Source: Leisingera sp. M658
Lineage (GTDB): Bacteria > Pseudomonadota > Alphaproteobacteria > Rhodobacterales > Rhodobacteraceae
Length of the DNA: 64,000 bases
Assembly (NCBI RefSeq): GCF_025144145.1
Contig: NZ_CP083546.1
Coordinates: 3,240,501-3,304,500 of the forward strand
Direction: 5' to 3'
The notes beneath the pieces are model-generated. The model did no database searches. It saw only the letters and a list, made by a program, of their open reading frames with translations, and was not told where the DNA came from. The position numbers and the translations under genes are program-made. Shown here one piece after another: positions 18,655 to 26,882 of this stretch; position 1 is the stretch's first letter, and each line of letters opens with the position of its first letter.

Positions 18655-19437
18655 ATGCAAAACCCCACATTTGAGTTCACCCGCGCCATCACCCGCCGCC
18701 CCGCCGCCTCCATTGCAAAAGGACTGCGCGCCGAGGACATCGGCAACCCGGATCTGGACAGCATGCTGGCTGCCCATTCGGCTTATGTCATGGCCCTGCG
18801 CAGCACCGGCGCCGAGGTGATCGAACTGGATCCGCTGGACGCCTTCCCCGACGCGCAGTTTGTCGAGGACACCGCACTGTGCCTGCCGCAGGGCGCCATC
18901 CTGATGCGCCCCGGCGCACCCTCGCGGCTGGGTGAAGTGGCTGAAATGGCCCCCACCCTGCGCGGCAGCTATGGCGACATCCGCGAAATCAAAGGCCCCG
19001 GCCATATTGAAGGCGGCGACATCCTGGTGACCGGCAAGGAAATCCTGGTTGGCCGCTCCGACCGCACCGACGCCGCAGGTGTAGCCGAACTTGCTGAAAT
19101 CGCCGCCGATTGGGGCCATACACTGCGCGAAGTCTTCACCCCGGAAGGCGTCTTGCACTTCAAAACCGATTGTTCGCTGATGGATGCCGAGACAATACTG
19201 TCGACCAAGCGCCTTGACGCCTCCGGCTGCTTCAAAGGCTACCGTGTGCTGCATGTGGCCGAAGGTGAGGAAGCGGCGGCAAATGCCATCAGGTTCAACA
19301 ATCTGGTGCTGATGGCAGCAGGTTTCCCGCGCACTGCAGACATGCTCAACAAGGCGGGTTACCAGATTGTTGAAATCGACAACACCGACTGCGCCAAACT
19401 GGACGGCGGCATGTCCTGCCTGTCCCTGCGGTTCTGA
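18655..19437 (+). CDS. Dimethylarginine dimethylaminohydrolase (DDAH)
   Basis: A 260-aa enzyme of the guanidino-modifying superfamily. It hydrolyses NG-methylated arginines to citrulline and (di)methylamine. Catalytic features are visible: 'FVEDTA' (Glu71, Asp72), 'GPGHIEGGDIL' (Glu119), His168 in 'EGVLHFKTDCS', and the nucleophile Cys255 in 'LDGGMSCLSLRF' close to the C-terminus, as in Pseudomonas DDAH (254 aa). Arginine deiminase is about 400 aa and has a helical insert, which is absent here. It starts after AGGAG and is the last gene of the operon. Its presence suggests that the pathway's starting material includes methylarginines released from protein turnover. Confidence 0.86.
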   Translation: MQNPTFEFTRAITRRPAASIAKGLRAEDIGNPDLDSMLAAHSAYVMALRSTGAEVIELDPLDAFPDAQFVEDTALCLPQGAILMRPGAPSRLGEVAEMAPTLRGSYGDIREIKGPGHIEGGDILVTGKEILVGRSDRTDAAGVAELAEIAADWGHTLREVFTPEGVLHFKTDCSLMDAETILSTKRLDASGCFKGYRVLHVAEGEEAAANAIRFNNLVLMAAGFPRTADMLNKAGYQIVEIDNTDCAKLDGGMSCLSLRF

Positions 19438-19463
19438 CCCCGGCAGCAAAGGCCCTGGAGCCC

Positions 19464-19498
19464 TTCCGCGCAGCGGTGTCAACCAAAGCTGCGCGGAA
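19464..19498. repeat. Inverted repeat after DDAH gene
   Basis: An 11-bp perfect inverted repeat (TTCCGCGCAGC and its complement) with a 13-nt loop lies 27 bp after the DDAH stop. No T-run follows. It may be a Rho-independent terminator of reduced strength or a 3'-end stabiliser. The rest of 19438-19654 shows no gene I can support. Confidence 0.5.
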
Positions 19499-19654
19499 CC
19501 TCGGAGTGGACGGCTTTCTGCAACCCTTGCGTCCAGAAATGGCCCCGCTTTTTTGACCTGTTTGCAGCCTGTTTAAGGTGGACCAGGGTTTCACATCAGG
19601 CTTCATGGGTTCTATTTTGCTTTCACAGGCCTCATCCGGGGTTAAGATGCCATG

Positions 19655-20546
19655 GGCCTGTTCTGTTGAAAAACCCGGGTTGTTTTGGGTGTTGAGTGCT
19701 GATTCACTTTCCGCGAGGCAAGCGGAGGTGCGTGGCAATGATGGGGCCACGGCAGGAAGCGCAGGGCGCGCTGTTCTATAAGTTCCCGATCGAGGATCAT
19801 GTCCCGCAGGATCACATGCTTCGGGCGATAGATCGGTTCGTCGACCTGTCTGGCATCCGGCGGCACCTGGCTCCTTTCTACAGTCCGGCCGGCAGGCCGC
19901 CGGTTGATCCGGAACTGATGATCCGGATGCTCCTGGCCGGTTACACGATGGGCATCCGCTCGGAGCGGCGGCTCTGCGAGGAGGTGCATCTCAACCTCGC
20001 CTATCGCTGGTTCTGCCGCCTTGATCTGACCGGCCCAGTGCCCGGCCATTCGACCTTCTCAAAGAACCGGCACGGCCGGTTCCGCGATAGCGATCTCTTG
20101 CGGCATCTGTTCGAGACGGTGGCCGCGCGCTGCATCGAGAAAGGATTGGCGAGTGGTCAGCGCTTTGCGGCGGATGCCAGCCTGATCCAGGCCGATGCCA
20201 ACCGGCAGAACTCGTCGCCGCAAGCGGACTGGGCCCCCGAGAAGATCAACCCCGAGAACGCGCCGCGCGCTGTCAGGGAGGATCTGGCGGCGCTCGGCGA
20301 TGCGGCCTTCGGCGCGGCCAGCCCGGTAAAGCCGAAGTTCACCTCGCATTCCGATCCGGCCTCGCAATGGACCGGCGCACGGGGTGGACCCGCCTATTTT
20401 GCCTATTCCACGAACGACCTGATCGACACCGGCAATGGCGTGATCCTCGATGTCGAGGCGACCCGCTCGATCCGGCAAGCCGGGGCCGATGCCGTGCGGA
20501 CAATGGTGGATCGGGTGAGCGATGCCTTCGACCTGAAACCTGAACG
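19655..20546 (+). mobile_element. IS1182-family element, left part (copy A)
   Basis: The segment starts at a terminus-like stretch (GCCTGTTCTGTTGAAAAAC) that recurs inverted at 52.2 kb. It runs into an IS1182 transposase gene until it is cut at 20546 by an IS66 element. The remaining part of the same element lies at 23380-23727 beyond the IS66; the 3' end is lost. Confidence 0.75.
19738..20546 (+). pseudogene. IS1182-family transposase, interrupted by IS66
   Basis: The reading frame starts at the ATG before MMGPRQEAQG and contains the IS1182 N-terminal block 'LSGIRRHLAPFYSPAGRPPVDPELMIRMLL', the 'YRWFCRLDLTGPVPGHSTFSKNR' stretch and the first catalytic Asp in 'QRFAADASLI'. It stops being transposase after 'LKPER', exactly where the IS66 terminus begins. 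Continuation ('TAYGTGEMLDWLDRQRGIAPHIPV', then 'KSGRKDGTFERTDFNYD') is at 23385-23727, itself broken by a 39-nt hairpin insert. The element is dead in this copy. Confidence 0.85.
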
Positions 20547-20561
20547 GTAAGCGCCCGATTT

Positions 20562-20858
20562 CTACCGCAGCGGCTGGTTCTTGACCCGAGCGATAATGTC
20601 CGGTTCCCCGACGAAGTCATCGAGGAAGCTGTGCCATGTCTCAACGGACACACGTGCTGACGCCAGCATGTCGCGCAATTCGTGGATGCCCTCGTCGGTC
20701 AGTGCCGTAATGTAGTCGTCGCGTCCGATGTGGACGCTAACTATGTTGCCGTAGGAGAGGTTGTCGTCGTTGCTAACAATAACCTCGAGAAGTCCGGGAT
20801 CTTCTCTCAGCAGGTCGGCGGCATGGGCGATGGAGCAGACGTAGGTCGTGGCTGCCAT
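20562..20858 (-). CDS. Small passenger protein of the IS66 element
   Basis: A 98-aa acidic protein ('MAATTYVCSIAHAADLL', 'DDNLSYGNIVSVHIGRDDY', 'ALTDEGIHELRDML'). Its ATG overlaps the tnpC stop by one base (TAATG), and it ends 15 bp from the IS terminus, so it is part of the transposon. I do not recognise the family. No membrane segment or catalytic motif is visible. It may modulate transposition or be a cargo gene. Confidence 0.6.
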   Translation of the reverse strand: MAATTYVCSIAHAADLLREDPGLLEVIVSNDDNLSYGNIVSVHIGRDDYITALTDEGIHELRDMLASARVSVETWHSFLDDFVGEPDIIARVKNQPLR

Positions 20859-22495
20859 TACGCAGCCTCGTTGCGTGTTTGATCTGCCGGCTTCCAATTC
20901 CAAGGAAGCAATTCGGCCAGCCGGTTGACCATGTGATCGTGGATGCGGTCCAAGACATCTGCAAGGTAGGCCTGAGGATCGAGGCCGTTCATCTTTGCCG
21001 TCTCGATGACGGTCATCGCGCGGGCGAGCGTGTTACCGCCGGTATCCGAACCCGCGAATAGCCAGTTTCGCCTGCCGGCGCCAATGGGTCTCAGCGCGCG
21101 CTCGGCGGGATTGTTGTCGATAGCCACGCGCCCGTCCTCCAGGAACAGCGTGAACGAGGGCCAGCGGCTCAGCCCGTAGCGGAACGCCTTGGCCAGATCA
21201 CTCTTGCCGGGAATGCGCGTGAGCTGCTTTTCGGCCCAGTCCCGGAACGCATCGGCCTTGGGCTTGCTTTCCTTTTGGCGCACGGCCAGCCGCAACTCGG
21301 CAGGCTTGCCGCTGATTTCCCGTTCGATGTCGTACAGCGCTCCGATACGGTCGAGCGCCTCACGCGCGATTTCGGATTTCGTTGCTGTCCAGACATCGTG
21401 GAAGTCGCGCCGAAGATGCGCCCAACACGCGGCCTCCCGGAACTGGCTCTTGCCGTCCAGACCGGCGGCATAGAGCTTGGCATAGCCCTTGTAGCCATCC
21501 GCCTGGAGAATGCCGCTGGTCTCGCCAAGATGGGCAAGCACATGCTCTTCCTTCCAGTCCGGGGCAAAGTGATAGACCGCTCCGGGCGGAGCCGTGCCCG
21601 CCCATGGGCGCTGATCGCGGACATAGGCCCAGATCCGGCCTTTTTTGACGCGCTTTCCAAGCCCCTTGTCGCGCCGACCTCGGTCGAGAACCCGGATGGG
21701 CGTGTCATCTGCGTGCAGAAGATCGCTGGCCATGATCTCGGCCTCGATCTTCTCGATCTTCTCGATCAGCGGCGCCAGCGTCCTCATCGCGCCGCCGCAC
21801 CAGTCGACCAGGGTCGTGTCCGGGATGTCCGCGCCCATGCAGGCGAAGATCTCATTCTGGCGATACAACGGCACGTGGTCGTCGAATTTCGAGGTCAGCA
21901 CATAAGCCAGAAGGTTCGGGCCCGCCATGCTGCGGGGAATGGGACGGCTGGGCGCGGGGTTCTGAACGATCTTTTCGCAGCGCCGACAGGATTTTTTGAT
22001 GCGCGCGATCTCGATGACCTTCAGCTTGGCTGCGATCATGTCGACCAACTCGCTGACATCCTCCCCGATCACCCGCAGATCGCCTCCGCAATCCGGGCAA
22101 CTGTCTCCGGGATCAAGCTCGCGGCGCTCGCGCGGCGTGTCCTTCGACACCTTCGGACGGCGGCGCTTCGGGTCCCGCGGCGCGGCTGGTTCCGGGGTCT
22201 GGCTGTCCGTCTCCGGCTCCTCACCGCCATCCGACAGCAGTTCATCCGCCTCGGCGAGTGCAACCCGCAAGTCTTCCAGCGCCAGTTCCAGTTGTTCGAT
22301 CTCGCGTTCGATCTTTTCCGAACTGGAGCCGAATTTCTGCTTCTGCAATCTGACGATCCGGACACGCAACGCCTGAACCAGCAGATCATGGGCCCGCAAA
22401 CTGGCAGATATCTTCTGGTTTTCCGCCTGCAACGCGGCGATCATTGCCTTCAGAACGGCGGGGTCGTTGGGGAGAGGCATGGCTTCTGCGGACAT
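20858..22495 (-). CDS. tnpC: IS66 transposase TnpC
   Basis: A 545-aa DDE transposase. An N-terminal coiled-coil/leucine-rich part ('LQAENQKISASLRAHDLLVQ', 'KQKFGSSSEKIEREIEQLEL') is followed by a zinc-finger-like 'CPDCGGDL ... CRRCEKIV' and the DDE domain: 'LLHADDTPIRVLD' (Asp), 'GILQADGYKGYAKL' (Asp) and the C-terminal 'AIDNNPAERALRPI' (Glu). Length and motifs match intact IS66 TnpC. The start was set at ATG 22495 (MSAEAMPLPND); an in-frame ATG at 22510 has GGAGG too close. It is 62 bp after tnpB. Confidence 0.9.
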   Translation of the reverse strand: MSAEAMPLPNDPAVLKAMIAALQAENQKISASLRAHDLLVQALRVRIVRLQKQKFGSSSEKIEREIEQLELALEDLRVALAEADELLSDGGEEPETDSQTPEPAAPRDPKRRRPKVSKDTPRERRELDPGDSCPDCGGDLRVIGEDVSELVDMIAAKLKVIEIARIKKSCRRCEKIVQNPAPSRPIPRSMAGPNLLAYVLTSKFDDHVPLYRQNEIFACMGADIPDTTLVDWCGGAMRTLAPLIEKIEKIEAEIMASDLLHADDTPIRVLDRGRRDKGLGKRVKKGRIWAYVRDQRPWAGTAPPGAVYHFAPDWKEEHVLAHLGETSGILQADGYKGYAKLYAAGLDGKSQFREAACWAHLRRDFHDVWTATKSEIAREALDRIGALYDIEREISGKPAELRLAVRQKESKPKADAFRDWAEKQLTRIPGKSDLAKAFRYGLSRWPSFTLFLEDGRVAIDNNPAERALRPIGAGRRNWLFAGSDTGGNTLARAMTVIETAKMNGLDPQAYLADVLDRIHDHMVNRLAELLPWNWKPADQTRNEAA

Positions 22496-22557
22496 GGCCG
22501 TGGATACCATACCTCCAGTCCAGACACCATAAAAACAAGAGATTCCAGAGGGATAAA

Positions 22558-22905
22558 TCAGCCTGTCCGGGCTGGTGGCGCGCCCCAATCCGGCCTGCGC
22601 CAGTCGATCCCCTCCCAGAGCATGGCCAACTGATCGGCGGTCAGGCGCACGCTGCCATCCGTCGCCGCGGGCCATGGGAAACGCCCTTTCTCGAGGACTT
22701 TGTAATAAAGGCAAAAGCCCTGGCCATCCCAATACAAAAGTTTCACCCTGTCGCCGCGGCGCCCCCGGAATGCGAACACGGCACCGTTTGACGGCCTCTG
22801 CCGCAAGACATCCTGCGCGATGGCGGACAGGCCCGCGATACCCATGCGCATATCAGTGTGACCGCAAGCCAGGTAAACGCGAACGCCGGTGCCTGGGCCG
22901 ATCAT
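22558..22905 (-). CDS. tnpB: IS66 accessory protein TnpB
   Basis: A 115-aa protein of the IS66 Orf2 family with the classic blocks 'RVYLACGHTDMRMGIAGLSAIAQ', 'VFAFRGRRGDRVKLLYWDGQGFCLYYKVLEKGRFPWP' and 'LTADQLAMLWEGIDWRRP'. It is needed for IS66 transposition with TnpA and TnpC. Its start overlaps the tnpA stop by three bases (ATGA-type), giving coupling. Confidence 0.93.
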   Translation of the reverse strand: MIGPGTGVRVYLACGHTDMRMGIAGLSAIAQDVLRQRPSNGAVFAFRGRRGDRVKLLYWDGQGFCLYYKVLEKGRFPWPAATDGSVRLTADQLAMLWEGIDWRRPDWGAPPARTG

Positions 22906-23306
22906 GCCGCCTCCACCGCTTGGATCAAACGGGTCAGCACCGCCGGGTCCAAATGGGCATCGACCCGCAAGCTGCGGCTATTGCGTAAAACCACCTCGAT
23001 CAGCGCCGAGTTCGCTTCAGAGGTGCAAGGTTCCAGCGGACCGGGCGGCAGCGCCGGAATATCAACCGGCAAAAACAGCGCGGTGTCGTCAGGCCCCAGA
23101 AGCCCCTTCCTCCTCAGCTCGTATCGCCAGGCATAAATCTGCTGCCGTCTGATCTCGTGGCGCTGTGAGACCTGCGACACGGTCGCGCCGTTCACCCCAA
23201 CCGAAAGCACAATCGCCAACTTCTCGTCGTCACTCCATCGGCGCCGACGTTTCAAGCCCAGAATTTCGCCCCGCACAGCTGTCTCCATCCCTGTAGGAGA
23301 CGTCAT
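22902..23306 (-). CDS. tnpA: IS66 accessory protein TnpA
   Basis: A 134-aa protein of the IS3/IS66 Orf1 helix-turn-helix family. 'RRWSDDEKLAIVLSVGVNGATVSQVSQRHEIRRQQIYAWRYELRRKGLL' is the DNA-binding part. The start at 23306 lies 73 bp inside the IS end. A palindromic stretch with repeated GACGTCT (23304-23330) between the IS end and the start probably holds the element's promoter or regulator site. Confidence 0.9.
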   Translation of the reverse strand: MTSPTGMETAVRGEILGLKRRRRWSDDEKLAIVLSVGVNGATVSQVSQRHEIRRQQIYAWRYELRRKGLLGPDDTALFLPVDIPALPPGPLEPCTSEANSALIEVVLRNSRSLRVDAHLDPAVLTRLIQAVEAA

Positions 23307-23379
23307 TAAAGACGTCTTTATGGACGTCTCTTAGCAATCTCCGGGACACACGAGCAGGCGGTTCAAATCGGGCGGTTAC

Positions 23380-23727
23380 AGCACATGATGTTCCAGACCG
23401 CTTACGGCACGGGCGAAATGCTCGATTGGCTGGACCGGCAGCGCGGGATCGCCCCGCATATCCCGGTGATCCACTGCCCGGCAGGGCATTGCGCAGCAAT
23501 GTCCAGAGAGGGGACAAGTCCGGGCGCAAGGACGGCACCTTTGAACGGACCGACTTCAACTACGATGCCGGGAACGACGCCTGCATCTGCCCTGGCGGCA
23601 AGGAGCTCAAGCAATACCGGCGCGCGTTCACGACACCCAGATCGGGCGCCAATAAGGACGGCACCTTGCGCTACCGGGCCCGCAAACCAGACTGTGAGGC
23701 CTGTGCCCTGAAGCCGCGGTGCTGCCC
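23380..23727 (+). pseudogene. IS1182-family transposase, detached middle part
   Basis: The frame of the 19738-20546 transposase resumes after the IS66 end: 'TAYGTGEMLDWLDRQRGIAPHIPV', then after a 39-nt insert 'KSGRKDGTFERTDFNYDAGNDACICPGGKELKQYRRAF' and 'CEACALKPRCCP'. The last zinc-type cysteines are followed at once by unrelated sequence (recombinase remnant). The catalytic C-terminal Glu region is missing. Confidence 0.8.
23475..23513 (+). repeat. 39-nt hairpin element, family E (copy 5), inside IS1182 remnant
   Basis: TGCCCGGCAG, then a 9-bp stem closed by a three-base loop (GCA) with one G.T pair, then AGAGAGGGG. It interrupts the transposase frame between 'APHIPV' and 'KSGRKDG'. The same constant ends with different stems occur four times at 51.4-51.7 kb. 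Confidence 0.75.
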
Positions 23728-24290
23728 CAGCATCACGTCGCGATCCTTGCCGCCCTTGCCGCGCTCAACATGGATCAGCATCCGATCACTGTCGACGTCC
23801 CGAACCTTCAGGTTGGTTACTTCAGATGCTCGTAGCCCGGCGCCATAGCCGATGCCGAGCGCCGCCCGATACTTGAGACCGGGGCCAGGTGCCGAGGCCA
23901 GAACCGCAGAGACCTCCTCGAAGCTCAGCACAATCGGCAGCTTCCGTGGCTCGGTGCGGAACTGCATGTACTTCGTTTGGCGGGAAAATGATCCCCCGGA
24001 TCATTTTCTACTCCGCCTGCACTTTCCTCCCGGTCGCAGGTCATGCCGAAGAAGAACCGCAGCGCTGTAATCCGGGCGTTGTAGACCGAAGGCGTGACCT
24101 CCGTGTCGGTCATGTGAAGTTGATAGGCGCGCAACTCATCCGGTGTCGCCGTATTTGGCGACCGCCCCAGAAACGCAGTGAAATCCCTCAGCGCCCGGAT
24201 ATGCGCCTTCTGCGATGTCTCCGCCATCCCGCGAATGCGCATATCTTCGATCATCCGCGCACGCAGCGGGCTCATCTTCTCCTGTGTCAT
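23728..24290 (-). pseudogene. Tyrosine recombinase remnant (IS91-associated integrase type)
   Basis: The N-terminal SAM-like domain is intact in one frame ('MSPLRARMIEDMRIRGMAE', 'HIRALRDFTAFLGRSPNTATPDELRAYQLHM', 'NARITALRFFFGMTC'). The catalytic domain continues in another frame ('MQFRTEPRKLPIVLSFEEVSAVL', 'GIGYGAGLRASEVTNLKVRDVDSDRMLIHVERGKGGKDRDVML'). It holds the first catalytic Arg (GLRASE) and the Lys, but the HxxR and Tyr boxes are absent. The frame break is a hairpin-bearing insert at about 23980-24024. The gene is not functional. Recombinases like this accompany IS91-type transposases in Proteobacteria, and no transposase partner is present. Confidence 0.75.
23980..24024 (+). repeat. 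Hairpin element, family F (copy 1), inside recombinase remnant
   Basis: GCGGGAAAA, stem TGATCC-CCC-GGATCA, TTTTCT, two bases, TCCGCCT. It splits the recombinase gene, and the net insert (about 47 bp by my reading of the expected protein) shifts the frame. A second copy with a different matched stem is at 56440-56482. Confidence 0.65.
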
Positions 24291-24344
24291 GGGACCCTCC
24301 TGTCCGATTGAGAAACCTCAATCGTCAGGCAGGTCAGTCACATT

Positions 24345-24878
24345 GACCTAGCCCCACTTGAGTGGTCCAAATTGAAAGTTAGTGCATGGTTGGCCTTTGG
24401 TCTATCAGGACGATGGCCTCTGGCGCAGGCGGGCGGTAGCCCAGAGCACTGTGGGGCCTTTTGGTGTTGTAGTGTTTTCTCCAGCTTTCGATAATGATCT
24501 GGGCCTCGCGTAGCGAATAGAAGATTTCACCATTCAGCAATTCATCTCGCATCCGCCCATTGAAGCTCTCGCAGTATCCGTTCTCCCAGGGCGATCCAGG
24601 CTCGATGTATGCGGTTTTGGCCCCGACAGCTTTGATCCAGCCTCTGACGGCCTCAGCAATGAACTCAGGGCCATTGTCCGACCGAATGTATGCTGGTACG
24701 CCACGTAGGATAAACAGGTCCGTCAGTGCATCGATGACCTCGTTTGCATTCAGCTTCCGCTTCACTCGGATCGCAAGGCATTCCCGGCTGTGTTCGTCCA
24801 GGATGTTCAATGTTCTGAAAGCCCTGCCATTACCTGCAGGGGTCCATCGACCTGTCTTGGTTGTCTTGGGTAGCAACC
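24345..24878 (-). pseudogene. IS3-family OrfB transposase, C-terminal fragment (copy A)
   Basis: The fragment encodes the second half of an integrase-core (rve) transposase: '[22 protein letters not shown]', '[23 protein letters not shown]' (second Asp), '[21 protein letters not shown]' (Glu) and '[19 protein letters not shown]'. It ends near an IS3-type terminus (CCCCACTTGAGTGGTCC at 24351). The N-terminal half with the first Asp and all of orfA are missing; plus-strand foreign coding sequence begins at about 24879. Confidence 0.85.
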
Positions 24879-25030
24879 GCAAACGATCTCGATAGGGTTC
24901 CGGATCCGATCAAAGACAGGATGAAAACCTTCCAGATTGACGCCCCTCGAGGCGAGGGGCTCTGGAAAGTCGTGGCCGCTCATCTCGGCCCTGTTGGAGC
25001 TGATCCCGAGCCTTGGCGTGATCAAGCATG
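24879..25030 (+). pseudogene. C-terminal fragment of a gene truncated by the IS3 remnant
   Basis: An open frame runs from the IS boundary to TGA 25030 with a coding-looking peptide ('[19 protein letters not shown]', 'GLWKVVAAHLGPVG'). It overlaps the proposed start of the next gene by 13 bp, as cotranscribed genes often do. The remaining piece is too short to assign. Confidence 0.4.
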
Positions 25031-26721
25031 ATGTGGACCGCCGCGGTAATCCGGTTGACATCTATGCTGGCTCGCCGTGTGTCGTCCTGGGCCGCACAAG
25101 AACGGACAGCACCGGGCATGGTTGGGGCTTCTTGATTGCCCTGCGCACACCGCTGGAACAGTGGGAGACGGTTTCGATTCCCGCGCGCTTGCTTGCGGGC
25201 GACGGCCGCGAACTCCGCGAGGTTCTCGCGGCTTCTGGTGCAATCGTGCCGCAGGACCGGGCCGGACGGCAGGCTCAAGCCGAGTTTATCGGCTACGCGA
25301 TGCACGGGCCCATCGTGCATGTCGCAACGCGGCCTGGCTGGCATGGCGGCAGCTTTGCCCTCCCACAAGGGAATGTCCTAGCAGAAGGTGCCGTACAGGA
25401 TCTCATGCTCGACATGGGCGTGCAGCAGCATTTTCTGAAACGCTCAGGCACGTTGGAAGGCTGGCGCGACCTGGCGCGTTATGCTGAAAACAACAGCCGC
25501 GCGTGTTTTGCGATCAGTGCTGCCTTCGCACCCCCTTTGCTTAGAATCATGGATCGCCCGGGAAACGGGTTCAATTTTTTCTGCAGGAGCTCACGCGGAA
25601 AGACGACCGCCCTGATGCTCGGAGGTTCGGTCTGGGGCGGCGGCGGCAAAGACGGCTTCGTGCGCAGCTGGCGCCTGACTGACAATTTTGCCGAGGCCCT
25701 CCTGGCGGAGCACAACGACTTGCTCCTGGCGCTGGATGAGATGACGGCCGCCACGCCGGAACTCGTCAGCCAGCTCAACTATATGTTCGCAAACGGTCAT
25801 GGCAAGGGCCGCGCGAACCGCGATGGGTCCGCAAGGGCGACATTGCAGACGCGCCTTATCGTTCTGTCGAGCGGAGAGAATGCCACAGCGGATCAGGTGG
25901 AGAGCGGTCGGGGGCGGACCCGCATGACAGGTGGCCAGGCCGTGAGGATGATCGATATCCCCTTCGAATACGAGGAAGATCACAGCTTCGAGGATCTGGC
26001 CGGTTTCGACAGCTCCGGCGCTTTCGCGGAAGCCCTCTCCGGGCTTGCGAAAATGCATTTCGGTCATGCCGGGCCTGCGTTCATCGAGGCGATCATCAAC
26101 CGGCAGGCGGAGGTTTCGCAGGAGGCAGAGCGGATCATCCAAATGATGATCGACAGTCTCGTCGAAGAAGGGAACGATCCCCAAGTCCGGCGTGTCGCTG
26201 CGCAGTTTGGCATGGTGGCTGCCGCGGCCTCAATTGCAAGTGATGCGGGTATTTTGCCATGGCAGAACACCGCAGGCATCAAGGCCGCTGCCACGTGCTT
26301 CCGAGCTTGGAAGAAATGGCGTGGCGGGGGTGGATCTCATGAGGAAGCGGCCGCTCTTAAGAACCTGAAGGCGTTCTTCGAGCTTCACGGCCGGACCCGC
26401 TTCGAGAGGATCTCTGGCAGTGACGATGGCCATGCGGGCGAGGTCCCGAGCCGGTCCGATGGCTTCGCCGTCCGGGATCGTTGCGGATACTTTGAAGAGC
26501 GGGAAGACCAAGGTAAGGGCCCCCTTTACTATATTCTGCCTGAAGCGTTCCGGAACGAAGTCTGCGGCGATCACAGCATTGATCTTGTGCTGCGAATTGC
26601 GAGGAAACACGGGGCTCTGCACCACGACAAGGATGGTCGGCGCTGGCAGAAGAACAAACGTCTTCCGGACTTCCCGCAAGGCAAAAAAGTCTACGTTCTG
26701 GAGCCTGACCAGCTGCCGTGA
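25018..26721 (+). CDS. DUF927 domain protein (plasmid/phage primase-helicase-like ATPase)
   Basis: A protein of about 567 aa from GTG 25018. The DUF927 pattern is clear: 'CVVLGRTRTDSTGHGWGFLIAL', 'IPARLLAGDGRELREVLAASG', a P-loop variant 'CRSSRGKTTALMLGGSVWG', Walker B 'LLLALDEM', 'LSSGENATADQ' and 'RMIDIPFEY'. DUF927 proteins occur on plasmids, prophages and islands, often fused to primase parts, and act in replication. Here the primase part is not encoded, and the gene upstream is cut by an IS3 remnant. The first residue of the P-loop is Cys-Arg instead of Gly, which may weaken nucleotide binding. Start is uncertain; similarity begins around 'VIKHDVDRRGN'. Confidence 0.75.
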   Translation: MIKHDVDRRGNPVDIYAGSPCVVLGRTRTDSTGHGWGFLIALRTPLEQWETVSIPARLLAGDGRELREVLAASGAIVPQDRAGRQAQAEFIGYAMHGPIVHVATRPGWHGGSFALPQGNVLAEGAVQDLMLDMGVQQHFLKRSGTLEGWRDLARYAENNSRACFAISAAFAPPLLRIMDRPGNGFNFFCRSSRGKTTALMLGGSVWGGGGKDGFVRSWRLTDNFAEALLAEHNDLLLALDEMTAATPELVSQLNYMFANGHGKGRANRDGSARATLQTRLIVLSSGENATADQVESGRGRTRMTGGQAVRMIDIPFEYEEDHSFEDLAGFDSSGAFAEALSGLAKMHFGHAGPAFIEAIINRQAEVSQEAERIIQMMIDSLVEEGNDPQVRRVAAQFGMVAAAASIASDAGILPWQNTAGIKAAATCFRAWKKWRGGGGSHEEAAALKNLKAFFELHGRTRFERISGSDDGHAGEVPSRSDGFAVRDRCGYFEEREDQGKGPLYYILPEAFRNEVCGDHSIDLVLRIARKHGALHHDKDGRRWQKNKRLPDFPQGKKVYVLEPDQLP

Positions 26722-26882
26722 GAGTGAAAGGGAATAGGTTCGGAACCGGCCCTGCGCCGCTTATCGGCGGCGGCGTGGGGGGCGATCCCAAGAACGCGGT
26801 CGGTGTTGAAATGGCAGTGCTGATGGAAAGGCAATTGTCAGCAGCATGGCATACGACCTCAAGAGCAAGGAGTCGGATACTG

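Larger units (their letters stand above)
20547..23379 (-). mobile_element. IS66-family insertion sequence
   Basis: The ends are GTAAGCGCCCGATTT at 20547-20561 and its near-perfect inverted match AAATCGGGCGGTTAC at 23365-23379 (14 of 15). Inside, on the minus strand, are tnpA, tnpB and tnpC in the standard IS66 order plus one small passenger gene. IS66 elements normally leave 8-bp duplications; flanks CCTGAACG and AGCACATG do not match, so the locus has recombined or the flank changed. Confidence 0.9.

Noticed and set aside
18655-19437. Arginine deiminase or agmatine deiminase
   Set aside because: Length (260 aa), the C-terminal Cys255 in LDGGMSC and the lack of the deiminase helical insert fit DDAH better.
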